Part shown: piece by piece, positions 29,209 to 41,889 of the stretch
How the letters are laid out: the number at the start of each line of letters is the position of its first letter
Numbering within the stretch: position 1 is the first letter of the stretch
DNA from: Alloalcanivorax marinus
GTDB taxonomy: Bacteria > Pseudomonadota > Gammaproteobacteria > Pseudomonadales > Alcanivoracaceae
Assembly (NCBI RefSeq): GCF_016906305.1
Contig: NZ_JADDOL010000008.1
Span: forward strand, 1-64,000
Direction of reading: 5' to 3'
DNA length: 64,000 bases
Made by a program: the position numbers and the translations under genes
Notes under the pieces: model-generated
What the model was told of the DNA's origin: nothing
Databases searched by the model: none
The model's input: only the letters and a program-made list of their open reading frames with translations

Positions 29209-29305
29209 CCCGTCCTTGTCCTTATCAATTATGTATTGTGGGCCGTTCGCATTCTTTTATACGCATACCGGTGCGCCCCGGCAACCGAAACGGCGCGCCC
29301 GCGCG

Positions 29306-29321
29306 GCACAATATATAGGGT
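29306..29321. promoter_or_regulatory. NrdR box 1
   Basis: GCACAATATATAGGGT agrees at 14 of 16 positions with the known NrdR consensus acaCwAtATaTwGtgt, including all six invariant bases. NrdR is the ATP/dATP-sensing repressor of ribonucleotide reductase genes. Confidence 0.55.
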
Positions 29322-29383
29322 TTGTGGGGCCGGCCCAAGCGCCCCGCGGACCGGCCCCCGGATTGCCCACAAAACCCCACAAA

Positions 29384-29392
29384 TTATCCACA
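29384..29392 (+). promoter_or_regulatory. DnaA box upstream of nrdA
   Basis: TTATCCACA is a perfect strong DnaA box. DnaA control of nrdAB is known in E. coli, so regulation here is plausible. Confidence 0.5.
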
Positions 29393-29607
29393 GGATTTCC
29401 CCAGCCGGAAAGGTTGCAAATGGCCCGTCTCACCTATAACTTGTAGCCGTATCGGGCAGCGACCCCAAGATATTGGGTTTTGGAACCTTTTTTCGGGATG
29501 CCGGGCCGATTCTTTTCCGCCCCCGAAAAAACGCCGCCGGATCAGCCGCTTACGGCTCCCGCGGACGCCCAGGGCCGTCCCGCCCGATCCGCGAAGTACG
29601 AATCGAG

Positions 29608-29623
29608 ATACTACATATGGTGT
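29608..29623. promoter_or_regulatory. NrdR box 2
   Basis: ATACTACATATGGTGT agrees at 13 of 16 positions with the NrdR consensus and keeps all six invariant bases. It lies 156 bp before the nrdA ATG. The distance to box 1 is about 300 bp, unlike the usual closely spaced pair. Confidence 0.45.
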
Positions 29624-29779
29624 TTGCGCCGCCGGACCGCATTCCCGGCCCCCGCCATCGCCGACCGGAGACCGGCGGCGCGAGCACCCGCCGGACGGCC
29701 ATTGGCCGTCCGGCAAACGGACGAAGCAGTACCCGACAGACATAAGCACAGCCAAAAGCACACAGACGGAGAGGGCATC

Positions 29780-32689
<2,910 letters not shown>

Positions 32690-32718
32690 CGCACTGAACG
32701 AATCGGAAGGAGACACAC

Positions 32719-34032
<1,314 letters not shown>

Positions 34033-34069
34033 GTCCTGGGACCGGGTCCCGGCCTGGTGTGCCCGAAGC

Positions 34070-34099
34070 GACGGCGGCGGGGTTTTCCCCGCCGCCGTC
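34070..34099 (+). terminator. Terminator after nrdB
   Basis: GACGGCGGCGGGG-TTTT-CCCCGCCGCCGTC has a perfect 13-bp stem followed by CTTT. It lies 38 bp past the nrdB stop and closes the nrdAB unit. Confidence 0.8.
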
Positions 34100-34136
34100 C
34101 TTTGGCACCATAACCGGACCCCTTCACGGAGGCCCC

Positions 34137-34367
34137 ATGAGCCAGTATCAAGACGACGACTTCCAGAACGACCTCCACGAGGAAGCCCGCGATCTTCTCT
34201 CCGCCATCGAGCAGGTGGAAGAAACCCTGGCGATGATGACCACCGTGGTCGGCCGGCTCAAGGAGCAGGTCAGCGCCCACCTCGACGGCGAAGACGACGA
34301 CACCATCGAAATGAGCGCCGAGGAATTTCTCGAACAATGCGAGAACACCGAGGGCACCTGGCACTGA
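34137..34367 (+). CDS. Small acidic hypothetical protein
   Basis: A 76-residue protein I do not recognise. It starts MSQYQDDDFQNDLHEEARDL and continues with a helical segment (IEQVEETLAMMTTVVGRLKEQ) of coiled-coil character, then an acidic end (DGEDDDTIEMSAEEFLEQCE). The charge is strongly negative. The ATG at 34137 has ACGGAGG seven bases upstream. It lies alone between the nrdAB terminator and the next gene. It is probably a cytoplasmic protein. Confidence 0.7.
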   Translation: MSQYQDDDFQNDLHEEARDLLSAIEQVEETLAMMTTVVGRLKEQVSAHLDGEDDDTIEMSAEEFLEQCENTEGTWH

Positions 34368-34526
34368 GCCACGCCTTCCCGCGCCCTTCACTTCACGCCG
34401 CCGTCACCGGCGCGCGTCCGTACTTTCCGTATCCCCGCGCCTCGCAGGCGCGTTATAGTGACCTCACTTCACACACCGACCTGAAAGCCCCGGGTGCCTC
34501 CGTCGCGCGCCGGTAAGGAGAGCTGC

Positions 34527-36170
34527 ATGAAAGCTTCTGATTTGTTCGTCAGGGCGCTGGAGGCGGAGGGCGTCGAATACGTCTTCGCGATTCCCGGCGA
34601 GGAGAACCTGGATCTGCTGGAGGCGCTGCGCGGCTCCCGGTCCATCAAACTGGTGATCACCCGTCACGAACAGGCCGCCGGCTTCATGGCCGCCACCTAC
34701 GGCCGCCTCACCGGCAAGGCCTGCGCCTGCCTGTCCACCCTGGGCCCCGGCGCCACCAACTTCGTGACCGCCGCCGCCTACGCCCAGCTCGGCGCCATGC
34801 CGATGGTGATGATCACCGGTCAGAAGCCGATCAAATCCAGCAAGCAGGGGCAGTTCCAGATCATCGACGTGGTCGACATGATGCGCCCCCTGACCAAGTT
34901 CACCAAAACCGTGGTCAGCGGCGATACCATCCCCGCCCGGGTGCGCGAGGCGTTCCGGCTGGCCCAGGAGGAGCGCCCCGGCGCCACCCACCTGGAACTG
35001 CCCGAGGACATCGCCCGGGAACACTCCACCATGCCGGTGCTGGAGCCCAGCCTGACACGCCGGCCGATCGCCGAGGACAAGGCCATCTGCCGCGCCGTGG
35101 AGGCGATCAGCGGCGCCCGCAAGCCGCTGATCGTGGTGGGTGCCGGCGCCAACCGCAAGCTCACCAGCAAGATGCTGCGCCAGTTCATCGAGAAGCTGGG
35201 CATCCCGGCCATCACCACCCAGATGGGCAAGGGCGTGGTGGACGAAACCGGCGCTCACTTCCTGGGCAACACGGCGCTGTCCGACGGCGACTTCGTGCAC
35301 CGCGCCATCGACGCCGCCGACCTGATCATCAACGTGGGCCACGACGTGGTGGAGAAGCCGCCGTTCTTCATGCAGCCCGGCGGCGCCACCGTGGTGCACA
35401 TCAACTTCAATTCCGCCCAGGTGGACCCGGTCTATTTTCCGCAGATCGAAGTGGTCGGCGACATCGCCAACAGCTTGTGGCAGCTCAAGGAGCGGCTGGA
35501 ACCCCAGGAGCACTGGGGCTTCGCCGACTTCCACCGGGTCCGCGACGCGCTGCAGAAGCACATCGCCGAGGGCGCCCGGGACGACCGTTTTCCGATCCTG
35601 CCGCAACGTCTGGTCCATGAGATCCGCAAGGTGATGCCCAGCGACGGCATCATCGCCCTGGACAACGGCATGTACAAAATCTGGTTCGCCCGCAACTACC
35701 CGGCCACCCACCCCAATACCGTGCTGCTGGACAATGCCCTGGCCAGCATGGGCGCCGGCCTGCCCTCCGCCATGGCCGCCAAGATGGTGCACCCGGAGCG
35801 CCGCGTGATGGCGGTGTGCGGCGACGGCGGCTTCATGATGAACTCCCAGGAACTGGAAACCGCCGTGCGCCTGCGTCTCGATCTGGTGATCCTGATCCTG
35901 CGCGACGACGGCTACGGCATGATCAAGTGGAAACAGAAGCAGATGGATTTCCACGACTTCGGCCTGGACTTCCACAACCCGGACTTCGTGGCCTACGCCA
36001 AGGCCTACGGCGCCCAGGGCCACCGGGTGGAAAGCACCGAGGGCCTGGTGCCGCTGGTGGAGGAATGCTACGGCGCCGGTGGCGTGCACGTGATAGATGT
36101 GCAGGTGGACTATTCCATGAACGACCGCATTCTCAACCAGGAAATCCGCGAGCTCAGCAGCAAGGTGTGA
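34527..36170 (+). CDS. Acetolactate synthase-type TPP enzyme (large subunit)
   Basis: A thiamine-diphosphate enzyme of 547 residues. The catalytic glutamate is in TRHEQAAGFMA (residue 48). The FAD/substrate middle domain and the C-terminal TPP motif GDGGFMMNSQELETAVRL (GDG...N) are present, along with NDG-like DDGYGMIKWKQKQ. It probably condenses pyruvate to acetolactate, but no regulatory small subunit (ilvH/ilvN) is adjacent and no other branched-chain gene is near, so a catabolic or broader-specificity role is possible. ATG 34527 follows AAGGAGAGC. Confidence 0.82.
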   Translation: MKASDLFVRALEAEGVEYVFAIPGEENLDLLEALRGSRSIKLVITRHEQAAGFMAATYGRLTGKACACLSTLGPGATNFVTAAAYAQLGAMPMVMITGQKPIKSSKQGQFQIIDVVDMMRPLTKFTKTVVSGDTIPARVREAFRLAQEERPGATHLELPEDIAREHSTMPVLEPSLTRRPIAEDKAICRAVEAISGARKPLIVVGAGANRKLTSKMLRQFIEKLGIPAITTQMGKGVVDETGAHFLGNTALSDGDFVHRAIDAADLIINVGHDVVEKPPFFMQPGGATVVHINFNSAQVDPVYFPQIEVVGDIANSLWQLKERLEPQEHWGFADFHRVRDALQKHIAEGARDDRFPILPQRLVHEIRKVMPSDGIIALDNGMYKIWFARNYPATHPNTVLLDNALASMGAGLPSAMAAKMVHPERRVMAVCGDGGFMMNSQELETAVRLRLDLVILILRDDGYGMIKWKQKQMDFHDFGLDFHNPDFVAYAKAYGAQGHRVESTEGLVPLVEECYGAGGVHVIDVQVDYSMNDRILNQEIRELSSKV

Positions 36171-36289
36171 GCGGCCCGCCGGCGCCTTCCGTCGGCGGCC
36201 CGCCGTTCGTCGGAAATCGCTGCGCGGCGATCCCCGGGCGGGTGTAGAGTGGCGCCGACATCCACCTGCCCCCCGGGGACTCTCCGCTT

Positions 36290-37093
36290 ATGCCCGCCTC
36301 CCTGTTCACTCTGCTCACCAGCCTGCTGGGCAGCGCCGCCGCCCCGGTGCCCGCCATTACCCCCACCACCGGTCATTATCAACCACCGGCGGATGTGACC
36401 TGGCAGGTACAATTGCAGGGCACGCCGAATACCGGCTATGACGCGGCCCTGTACGTGCTCGACCTGTTCGACACCGACCCGGCCGTGATCACCGACCTGC
36501 ACGCCCAGGGCCGGCGCCTGATCTGCTATTTTTCCGCCGGCACCTTCGAGAACTGGCGCGACGACGCCAGCCGGTTCACCGCCGCGGACAAGGGCCGGCG
36601 GTTGGGCGACTGGCCCGGCGAACGCTGGCTCGACATCCGCTCCGCCAACGTGCGCGCGATCATGACCGACCGCCTGGACCTGGCCGTCCAGAGGGGCTGC
36701 GATGGCGTCGACCCGGACAACGTGGACGGTTACTCGAACCGCACCGGCCTGCCACTGACCTACCAGGATCAGATCGACTACAACACCTGGCTGGCCACCG
36801 AGGCTCACCAGCGCGGACTGGCGATTTCCCTGAAAAACGATCTCGGCCAGATCGACGACCTGGTGGCGCACTTCGACTTCGCCATCAACGAGTCCTGTCA
36901 TCAATGGGACGAGTGCGAACTGCTCACTCCCTTTATCGCCGCCGGCAAGCCGGTACTGCACATCGATTATCTGTACGCCGGCGACGCCCAGGGCCGCCAG
37001 CAACTGTGCCAGCAAACCGGGGCACTGGGGTTCCGCACCCTGACCCTGCCGCCACTGCTGGACGGGAGCTTCCGGTACAGTTGCGCGCCCTGA
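36290..37093 (+). CDS. Secreted GH114-type endo-alpha-1,4-polygalactosaminidase-like protein
   Basis: A 267-residue predicted exported protein; an N-terminal hydrophobic stretch (SLFTLLTSLLGSAAAPVPA) is likely a signal peptide. The barrel motifs fit the GH114/DUF297 family: CYFSAGTFENWRDD, ERWLDIRSANVR, GCDGVDPDNVDGYSNRTG and FAINESCHQWDEC. The Asp in VDPDN and Glu in INESC are likely catalytic. Fungal members hydrolyse galactosaminogalactan, an exopolysaccharide; bacterial substrates are less clear. A terminator follows. Confidence 0.8.
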   Translation: MPASLFTLLTSLLGSAAAPVPAITPTTGHYQPPADVTWQVQLQGTPNTGYDAALYVLDLFDTDPAVITDLHAQGRRLICYFSAGTFENWRDDASRFTAADKGRRLGDWPGERWLDIRSANVRAIMTDRLDLAVQRGCDGVDPDNVDGYSNRTGLPLTYQDQIDYNTWLATEAHQRGLAISLKNDLGQIDDLVAHFDFAINESCHQWDECELLTPFIAAGKPVLHIDYLYAGDAQGRQQLCQQTGALGFRTLTLPPLLDGSFRYSCAP

Positions 37094-37101
37094 GCCCCCG
37101 A

Positions 37102-37133
37102 TGACGCCGCGCCCGGCGCGGCGTCACTGTTTT
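37102..37133 (+). terminator. Terminator after the GH114-type gene
   Basis: TGACGCCGCGC-CCG-GCGCGGCGTCA is an 11-bp perfect stem followed by CTGTTTT, 8 bp past the stop codon. Confidence 0.85.
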
Positions 37134-37240
37134 GTCCTTGCCATATTTCCGACCGATTTCGGTCACCGGCGATTCATCCCGCCCTGCTTTCCTGAGGTTC
37201 GCTGACCAAGTCGAACGAACGTCAATGGAAGGGTTTGCCG

Positions 37241-39280
37241 ATGAACACCCACGCTTTCGGAACGCTGACCGCCGCGATGCTGGCGGCCTTCGCCCTCACC
37301 GCCTGCGGTGGCGATAACGACAACGATACGGCGCCGCCGGCGCAAGACAGCGGCTTCCAGCTGCAGCTGCTGCACTTCGCCGACATGGACGGCGCCACCG
37401 GGGCGCTGCAGAACGTGCGGCCTTTCTCCGCGGTGCTCGCCGCCCTGCGCGCCCAACACCCGGAGCACACCCTGGTGCTGAGTTCCGGCGACAACTACAT
37501 CCCCGGCCCCCGTTACTTCGCCGCCGCTGACGACGCCATGAACCCGGTACCCGGCGTGGCGGTGGCGGGCAACGGCCGCGCCGACATCGCCATGCTCAAC
37601 GCCATGGGCCTGCAGGCCAGCGCCGTGGGCAACCACGACCTGGACGGCGGCACCGAGGAATTCGCCGCCATCCTCGGCGCCGAGGGCAACTACCCGGGCG
37701 CCCGCTTCCCCTACCTGAGCACCAACCTGGATTTCACCACGGACGCCAATCTGGCCGGCCTGGTGCAACAGAACGGCCAGGCCCTGAGCAGCCTCCCCAA
37801 CGGTCTGGCCGGCTACGGCACCCTGGAAGTGGCCGGCGAGCGCATCGGCGTGATCGGCGCCTCCACGCCGTCCCTGGGCAACATCACCAGCACCGGCGGC
37901 ATCACCGTGAAACCCGGCGGCGGTGGCGTCCCGGCCCTGGCCGCGGAACTGCAACCGGCGGTGGACGCCCTCACCGACGACGGCATCGACAAAATCATCC
38001 TGCTGGCGCACATGCAGACCATCAGCATCGAAAAGGAACTGGCCACCTTGCTGGAAGGCGTGGACATCATCGTCGCCGGCGGCTCCAACACCCTGCTTGC
38101 CGACGACAATGACCGGCTGCTGGACGGCGACAGCGCCGCCGACGAGTATCCGCTGAGTTTCATGTCCGCCGCCGACGAGCCGGTGCTGGTGGTCAACACC
38201 GACGGCGACTACAAGTACGTGGGTCGCCTGGTGGTGGCCTTCGACGACCAGGGGGTACTGATGACCGACCGCCTGGACACTTCCGTCAACGGCGCCTACG
38301 CCGCCGACGACGCCATGGCCGCCAGCCTCCAGGGCACTGTGAACAGCGACGTGGACACCATCGCCAACGCCCTGGAGCAGGTGCTTGCCGAGCGCGACGG
38401 CAATATCCTCGGCCGCACCGACGTCTACCTGGACGGCCGCCGTGGTCAGGTGCGCACCCAGGAAACCAACCTGGGCAATCTGACCGCCGACGCCAATCTG
38501 TGGCTGGCCCGCCAGTACGACGCCAGCGTGCAAATCTCCATCAAGAACGGGGGCGGCATCCGCGACGACATCGGCTATTTCGTCTATCCCCCGGGCTCCA
38601 CCTCCGAGGACGAGCTGGCGTTCTACCCGCCGGCGGCCAATGCCAACGCCGGCAAACAGGAAGGCGACATCTCCCAGTTCGACCTGGAAGGTTCCCTGCG
38701 CTTCAACAACAGCCTGACCATCGGCGACGTCACCGCCCAGGAGCTTTACGGCCTGCTGGAGCACGGCGTGGCCAAGGTGGAAAACACCGCCGGCCAGTTC
38801 CCGCAAGTGGCGGGTCTGCGCTTCAGCTTCGACCCGGCGCGCCCGGGCCTGCGCAGCCAGGCCAACGGCGATGACACCGACCAAGCCGGCGAGCGGGTAC
38901 GCAATCTGGCGGTGGTGGACGACAATGGCGCCGTCATCGACACCGTGGTGCGAAACGGTGTGCTGCAAGGTGATCCGACCCGCACCTTCCGGCTGGTGAC
39001 GCTGGGCTTCCTGGCCACCGAGAACGCCAGCAGCGGCCTGGGCGGCGACGGCTACCCGTTTGAATTCCCGGTGGAAAACCGCCTGGACCTGGAATCGGAG
39101 CCGGTGACCGGCCCCAACGCCGCCACCTTCGCCGCCCCCGGCACCGAGCAGGACGCCCTGGCGGAATACCTGATCGCCCGCTTCGGCGACAACTCGCCCT
39201 ACGATCAGGCGGAAACGGACACTGACCAGGACATCCGCATCCAGAACCTGGCGGACCGCGCCGACGGCGTGCTGCCCTGA
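37241..39280 (+). CDS. 5'-nucleotidase/metallophosphatase lipoprotein
   Basis: A 679-residue UshA-type enzyme with a lipobox (FALTACGG) after a signal peptide, so probably membrane-anchored in the periplasm. The metallophosphatase domain has VLSSGDNYIPG, AVGNHDLDGGTEEF, ILLAHMQ and GGSNTLLADD. The C-terminal 5'-nucleotidase domain has ETNLGNLTADANLW and SIKNGGGIRDDI. The first metal motif is LLHFADMDG, not the usual D-x-H, so the site may differ. ATG 37241 is used, with GGAAGGG upstream. It may salvage nucleoside phosphates. Confidence 0.88.
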   Translation: MNTHAFGTLTAAMLAAFALTACGGDNDNDTAPPAQDSGFQLQLLHFADMDGATGALQNVRPFSAVLAALRAQHPEHTLVLSSGDNYIPGPRYFAAADDAMNPVPGVAVAGNGRADIAMLNAMGLQASAVGNHDLDGGTEEFAAILGAEGNYPGARFPYLSTNLDFTTDANLAGLVQQNGQALSSLPNGLAGYGTLEVAGERIGVIGASTPSLGNITSTGGITVKPGGGGVPALAAELQPAVDALTDDGIDKIILLAHMQTISIEKELATLLEGVDIIVAGGSNTLLADDNDRLLDGDSAADEYPLSFMSAADEPVLVVNTDGDYKYVGRLVVAFDDQGVLMTDRLDTSVNGAYAADDAMAASLQGTVNSDVDTIANALEQVLAERDGNILGRTDVYLDGRRGQVRTQETNLGNLTADANLWLARQYDASVQISIKNGGGIRDDIGYFVYPPGSTSEDELAFYPPAANANAGKQEGDISQFDLEGSLRFNNSLTIGDVTAQELYGLLEHGVAKVENTAGQFPQVAGLRFSFDPARPGLRSQANGDDTDQAGERVRNLAVVDDNGAVIDTVVRNGVLQGDPTRTFRLVTLGFLATENASSGLGGDGYPFEFPVENRLDLESEPVTGPNAATFAAPGTEQDALAEYLIARFGDNSPYDQAETDTDQDIRIQNLADRADGVLP

Positions 39281-39300
39281 CAGCCCCCCACCCCATCTCA

Positions 39301-39320
39301 AGGGCGCCCTGGGGCGCCCT
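39301..39320. terminator. GC-rich hairpin after the 5'-nucleotidase
   Basis: AGGGCGCCC-TG-GGGCGCCCT is a perfect 9-bp stem 20 bp past the stop. There is no T-run, so termination is uncertain. Confidence 0.4.
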
Positions 39321-39405
39321 CGTGGCCCGGAGCAAAGCAAGCGGACGTTCGTTTCCGCATGCCGTTGCATTACAGTAGGCCCATCGAGATAACGGGGACC
39401 TTTCC

Positions 39406-39903
39406 ATGTGGCGGGATCACTATGCGCATCTGGCGCGCTACAACCACTGGCAGAACGGCCAGATCCTGGCGGCCTGCGCCACCCTCGACGACGGTGAGCG
39501 CAAGGCGGACCGGGGCCTGTTCTTCCATTCCATCCACGGCACGCTCAACCATCTGCTGCTCACCGACCGGATGTGGCTGGGCCGCTTCACCGACCGACCG
39601 TTTCCGGTGGACCGCCTGGACCAGGAACTGTACGCCGACTTCGCCACCCTGGAGCGCGAACGGCGGCTCACCGATCAAGCGCTGCTGGACTATACCGCCA
39701 CCCTGGACGAGGCGCGTATCGATGGCGAACTGAGCTATGTGTCCGCGTCCACCGGCCAGGCCCGGCGCTATCCGATGCGCCTGTGTCTGACCCATCTGTT
39801 CAACCATCAGACCCACCACCGTGGCCAGCTCACCGCCGCGCTCAGTCAGCTGGGCCGGGACTTCGGCACCACGGATCTGATCTTCATGCCCGCCGACGCC
39901 TGA
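39406..39903 (+). CDS. DinB-family metal-dependent protein
   Basis: A 165-residue four-helix-bundle protein of the DinB/YfiT group. The likely metal ligands are the first His in FHSIHGTLNHLL and the pair in HLFNHQTHHRGQL, which match the family pattern. Bacterial DinB-like proteins include thiol-dependent transferases and DNA-damage-induced proteins of unknown role. Its stop is followed after 2 bp by the antiporter gene, so the two may be co-transcribed. Confidence 0.85.
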   Translation: MWRDHYAHLARYNHWQNGQILAACATLDDGERKADRGLFFHSIHGTLNHLLLTDRMWLGRFTDRPFPVDRLDQELYADFATLERERRLTDQALLDYTATLDEARIDGELSYVSASTGQARRYPMRLCLTHLFNHQTHHRGQLTAALSQLGRDFGTTDLIFMPADA

Positions 39904-39905
39904 CC

Positions 39906-41864
39906 ATGCACGATTCCCTGACTCTGGTGGTGATCCTGCTGACCACGGCGGTGTTCGCCGTGGTGGTGTTTCGCCGTCTGCATCTGCCCCCGATCCTGGC
40001 CTACCTGGGCGCCGGCGTGCTCGCCGGCCCGGGCGGCTTCGGCTGGGTGGGCGACACCTCCGGCATGCAGCATCTGGCCGAGTTCGGCATCGTCTTCCTG
40101 CTGTTCTCCCTGGGCCTGGAATTCTCCATCCCGCGTCTGCTGGCCCTGCGAAGGGTGGTGTTCGGCGCCGGCCCGCTGCAGGTACTGCTCACCGCCCTGC
40201 CGGTGATCGCTCTGTTGTGGTGGCTGGCGCCGACCCCGGCGGTGGCGCTGATCGGCGGCGCCGCCTTCGCGCTCTCCTCCACCGCCATGGTGATCCGCGA
40301 CCTGATCGCCCGGGGCGCGGTGAACACCGGCTATGGCCGGGCCGCCACCGGCGTGCTGCTGTTCCAGGATCTGGCGGCGGTGATTCTGCTGGTGCTGCTG
40401 CCGGTGCTGGCCGACCCGGGCACCGGCAATCCCCTGACCACCGCCGCCGCCACCCTGGGCAAGGCGGTGCTGCTGTTCGCCGGCATCTACGTGATCGGCA
40501 AATGGGTGCTGCCCCGGGCTCTGGAGGAGACCGGCCGCACCCGCTCCGACGAAGTGTTCGTGATGACCGCCCTGCTGCTGGCGCTGCTGGCCGCCTGGGT
40601 GACCCATGCCCTGGGCCTGTCCATGGCGCTGGGCGCTTTTCTCGCCGGCATGATGCTGGGCGAGAGCCATTTCCGGCACCAGATCGAGGCCGACATCCGG
40701 CCGTTCCGGGATCTGCTGCTGGGCCTGTTCTTCATGGGCGTGGGCATGCTGGTGTCGCCGGCCCTGTTCGTCGATTACTGGTACTGGATTCTGATCGGCG
40801 CCAGCCTGCTGATGGTGCTCAAGCTGGCGGTGGTCACGGCGGTGCTGCGGCTGCTGGGCGAGCGCCGGGAAACCGCCCTGCGCACCGGCGTGCTGCTGGC
40901 CCAGGGCGGCGAGTTCGGCTTCGTGCTGATGGCCCTGGCGGTCACCCACGGTCTGATCAGCAACGAGCAGGCCGGGGTGCTGGTGTCGATCACCGTGCTG
41001 ACCATGGCGGTGACCCCGGCGCTGCTGGAACACAGCGGCACCCTCACCCGCCGCCTGCTGCGGCAGTGGGAACAGGAACCGGACACCCCGGCGGTGGACG
41101 AGGCCACCACCGGCCATGTGCTGCTGTGCGGCTACGGCCGGGTGGGCCAGAACCTGATGCGCTATCTGCACCGTTTCCATCATCAGGCGGTGGCCATCGA
41201 CACCGACCTGGTGCGCATCCAGGAAGCCAGCCAGGCCGGCGAGCGTATTCTCTACGGCGACGCCACCCGCAAGGAAATCCTGGAACGGGCCGGCATCCAC
41301 CGGGCCAGCCTGCTGGTGGTGACCTTCGACGACGCGCGCCAGGCGGAGCGCATCCTGCACACCGCCCATCAACTGTGCCCGGACCTGCGCGTGCTGGTGC
41401 GCACCCGCGACGACGCCCACCTGGACGAACTGCTGGCCGCCGGGGCGGCGGAAGTGGTGCCGGAAGTGCTGGAAGCCTCGCTGATGCTGGTGGCCCATGC
41501 CCTGATGATGCTGGAGACGCCGTTCGGCAAGGTGCTGGCCATGCTGCGCCAGAGCCGCCGCGAGCGCTACAAGCTGCTGCGCGGCTACTACCACGGCGAA
41601 TCGCTGCCCACCGCCGACCGGGCCGGCAATCCCTACCGGCTGCTGCATGCGGTCACCGTGCACGGCCAGGCCGCCGCCATCGGCAAACGCCTGGGCGACC
41701 TGGGTCTGGCCGGCGGCAAGGTGGAAGTGCAATCGCTGCGCCGGGAAGACCGCACCCTGGCCCACCCGGACGACGATACCGTGCTGCTCGACGGCGACAT
41801 CCTGATTCTCTACGGCCCCCTGGAGGCGGTGGAAGCGGCCGAGGAACAGCTGCTCGGCGGCTAA
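39906..41864 (+). CDS. CPA2-family cation:proton antiporter with RCK domains (KefB/KefC-like)
   Basis: A 652-residue inner-membrane protein. The first 380 residues have about 12 helices, with VVVFRRLHLPPILAYLGAGV and ALSSTAMVIRDL. The RCK/TrkA-N domain follows (VLLCGYGRVGQNLMRYLHRF, then YGDATRKEILERAGI), and a TrkA-C-like end. KefB/C efflux K+ in exchange for H+ under glutathione-linked control; the ion preference here is not shown. The start is ATG 39906. It forms a possible operon with the DinB gene. Confidence 0.9.
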   Translation: MHDSLTLVVILLTTAVFAVVVFRRLHLPPILAYLGAGVLAGPGGFGWVGDTSGMQHLAEFGIVFLLFSLGLEFSIPRLLALRRVVFGAGPLQVLLTALPVIALLWWLAPTPAVALIGGAAFALSSTAMVIRDLIARGAVNTGYGRAATGVLLFQDLAAVILLVLLPVLADPGTGNPLTTAAATLGKAVLLFAGIYVIGKWVLPRALEETGRTRSDEVFVMTALLLALLAAWVTHALGLSMALGAFLAGMMLGESHFRHQIEADIRPFRDLLLGLFFMGVGMLVSPALFVDYWYWILIGASLLMVLKLAVVTAVLRLLGERRETALRTGVLLAQGGEFGFVLMALAVTHGLISNEQAGVLVSITVLTMAVTPALLEHSGTLTRRLLRQWEQEPDTPAVDEATTGHVLLCGYGRVGQNLMRYLHRFHHQAVAIDTDLVRIQEASQAGERILYGDATRKEILERAGIHRASLLVVTFDDARQAERILHTAHQLCPDLRVLVRTRDDAHLDELLAAGAAEVVPEVLEASLMLVAHALMMLETPFGKVLAMLRQSRRERYKLLRGYYHGESLPTADRAGNPYRLLHAVTVHGQAAAIGKRLGDLGLAGGKVEVQSLRREDRTLAHPDDDTVLLDGDILILYGPLEAVEAAEEQLLGG

Positions 41865-41869
41865 CGCGC

Positions 41870-41889
41870 ATCGCGACTTCAGTCGCGAT
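41870..41889. repeat. Half-REP palindrome
   Basis: ATCGCGACT-TC-AGTCGCGAT has perfect 9-bp arms related to the left half of the REP hairpins. It lies across the end of the AraC-type gene, between it and the convergent antiporter stop. It probably works as a shared 3' hairpin. Confidence 0.6.

Larger units (their letters stand above)
29209..29779. other. 571-bp nrdA leader / divergent regulatory region
   Basis: This is gene-free DNA between rstA-like and nrdA. It holds two NrdR-type boxes (29306-29321, 29608-29623), a perfect DnaA box (29384-29392), a weak promoter candidate (TTGCAA 29414-29419, 15 bp, TATAAC 29435-29440), and a 10-bp perfect inverted repeat TTTTTTCGGG/CCCGAAAAAA (29488-29497 and 29522-29531). 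Open frames running in from the left lack conserved content, and the NrdA protein starts at 29780. Confidence 0.6.

Noticed and set aside
29464-29478. Third NrdR-like palindrome in the nrdA leader (CCCAA-GATA-TTGGG)
   Set aside because: Only about 10 of 16 consensus positions agree and several invariant bases are missing.
29480-29779. N-terminal extension of nrdA by 100 codons
   Set aside because: The extension is Pro/Arg-rich and unlike NrdA, contains a likely NrdR box, and ATG 29780 has a good ribosome site.
37161-37179. Possible Pho box before the 5'-nucleotidase gene (GGTCAC...GATTCAT)
   Set aside because: Both half-sites match only partly (about 5/7 and 4/7); not better than chance.
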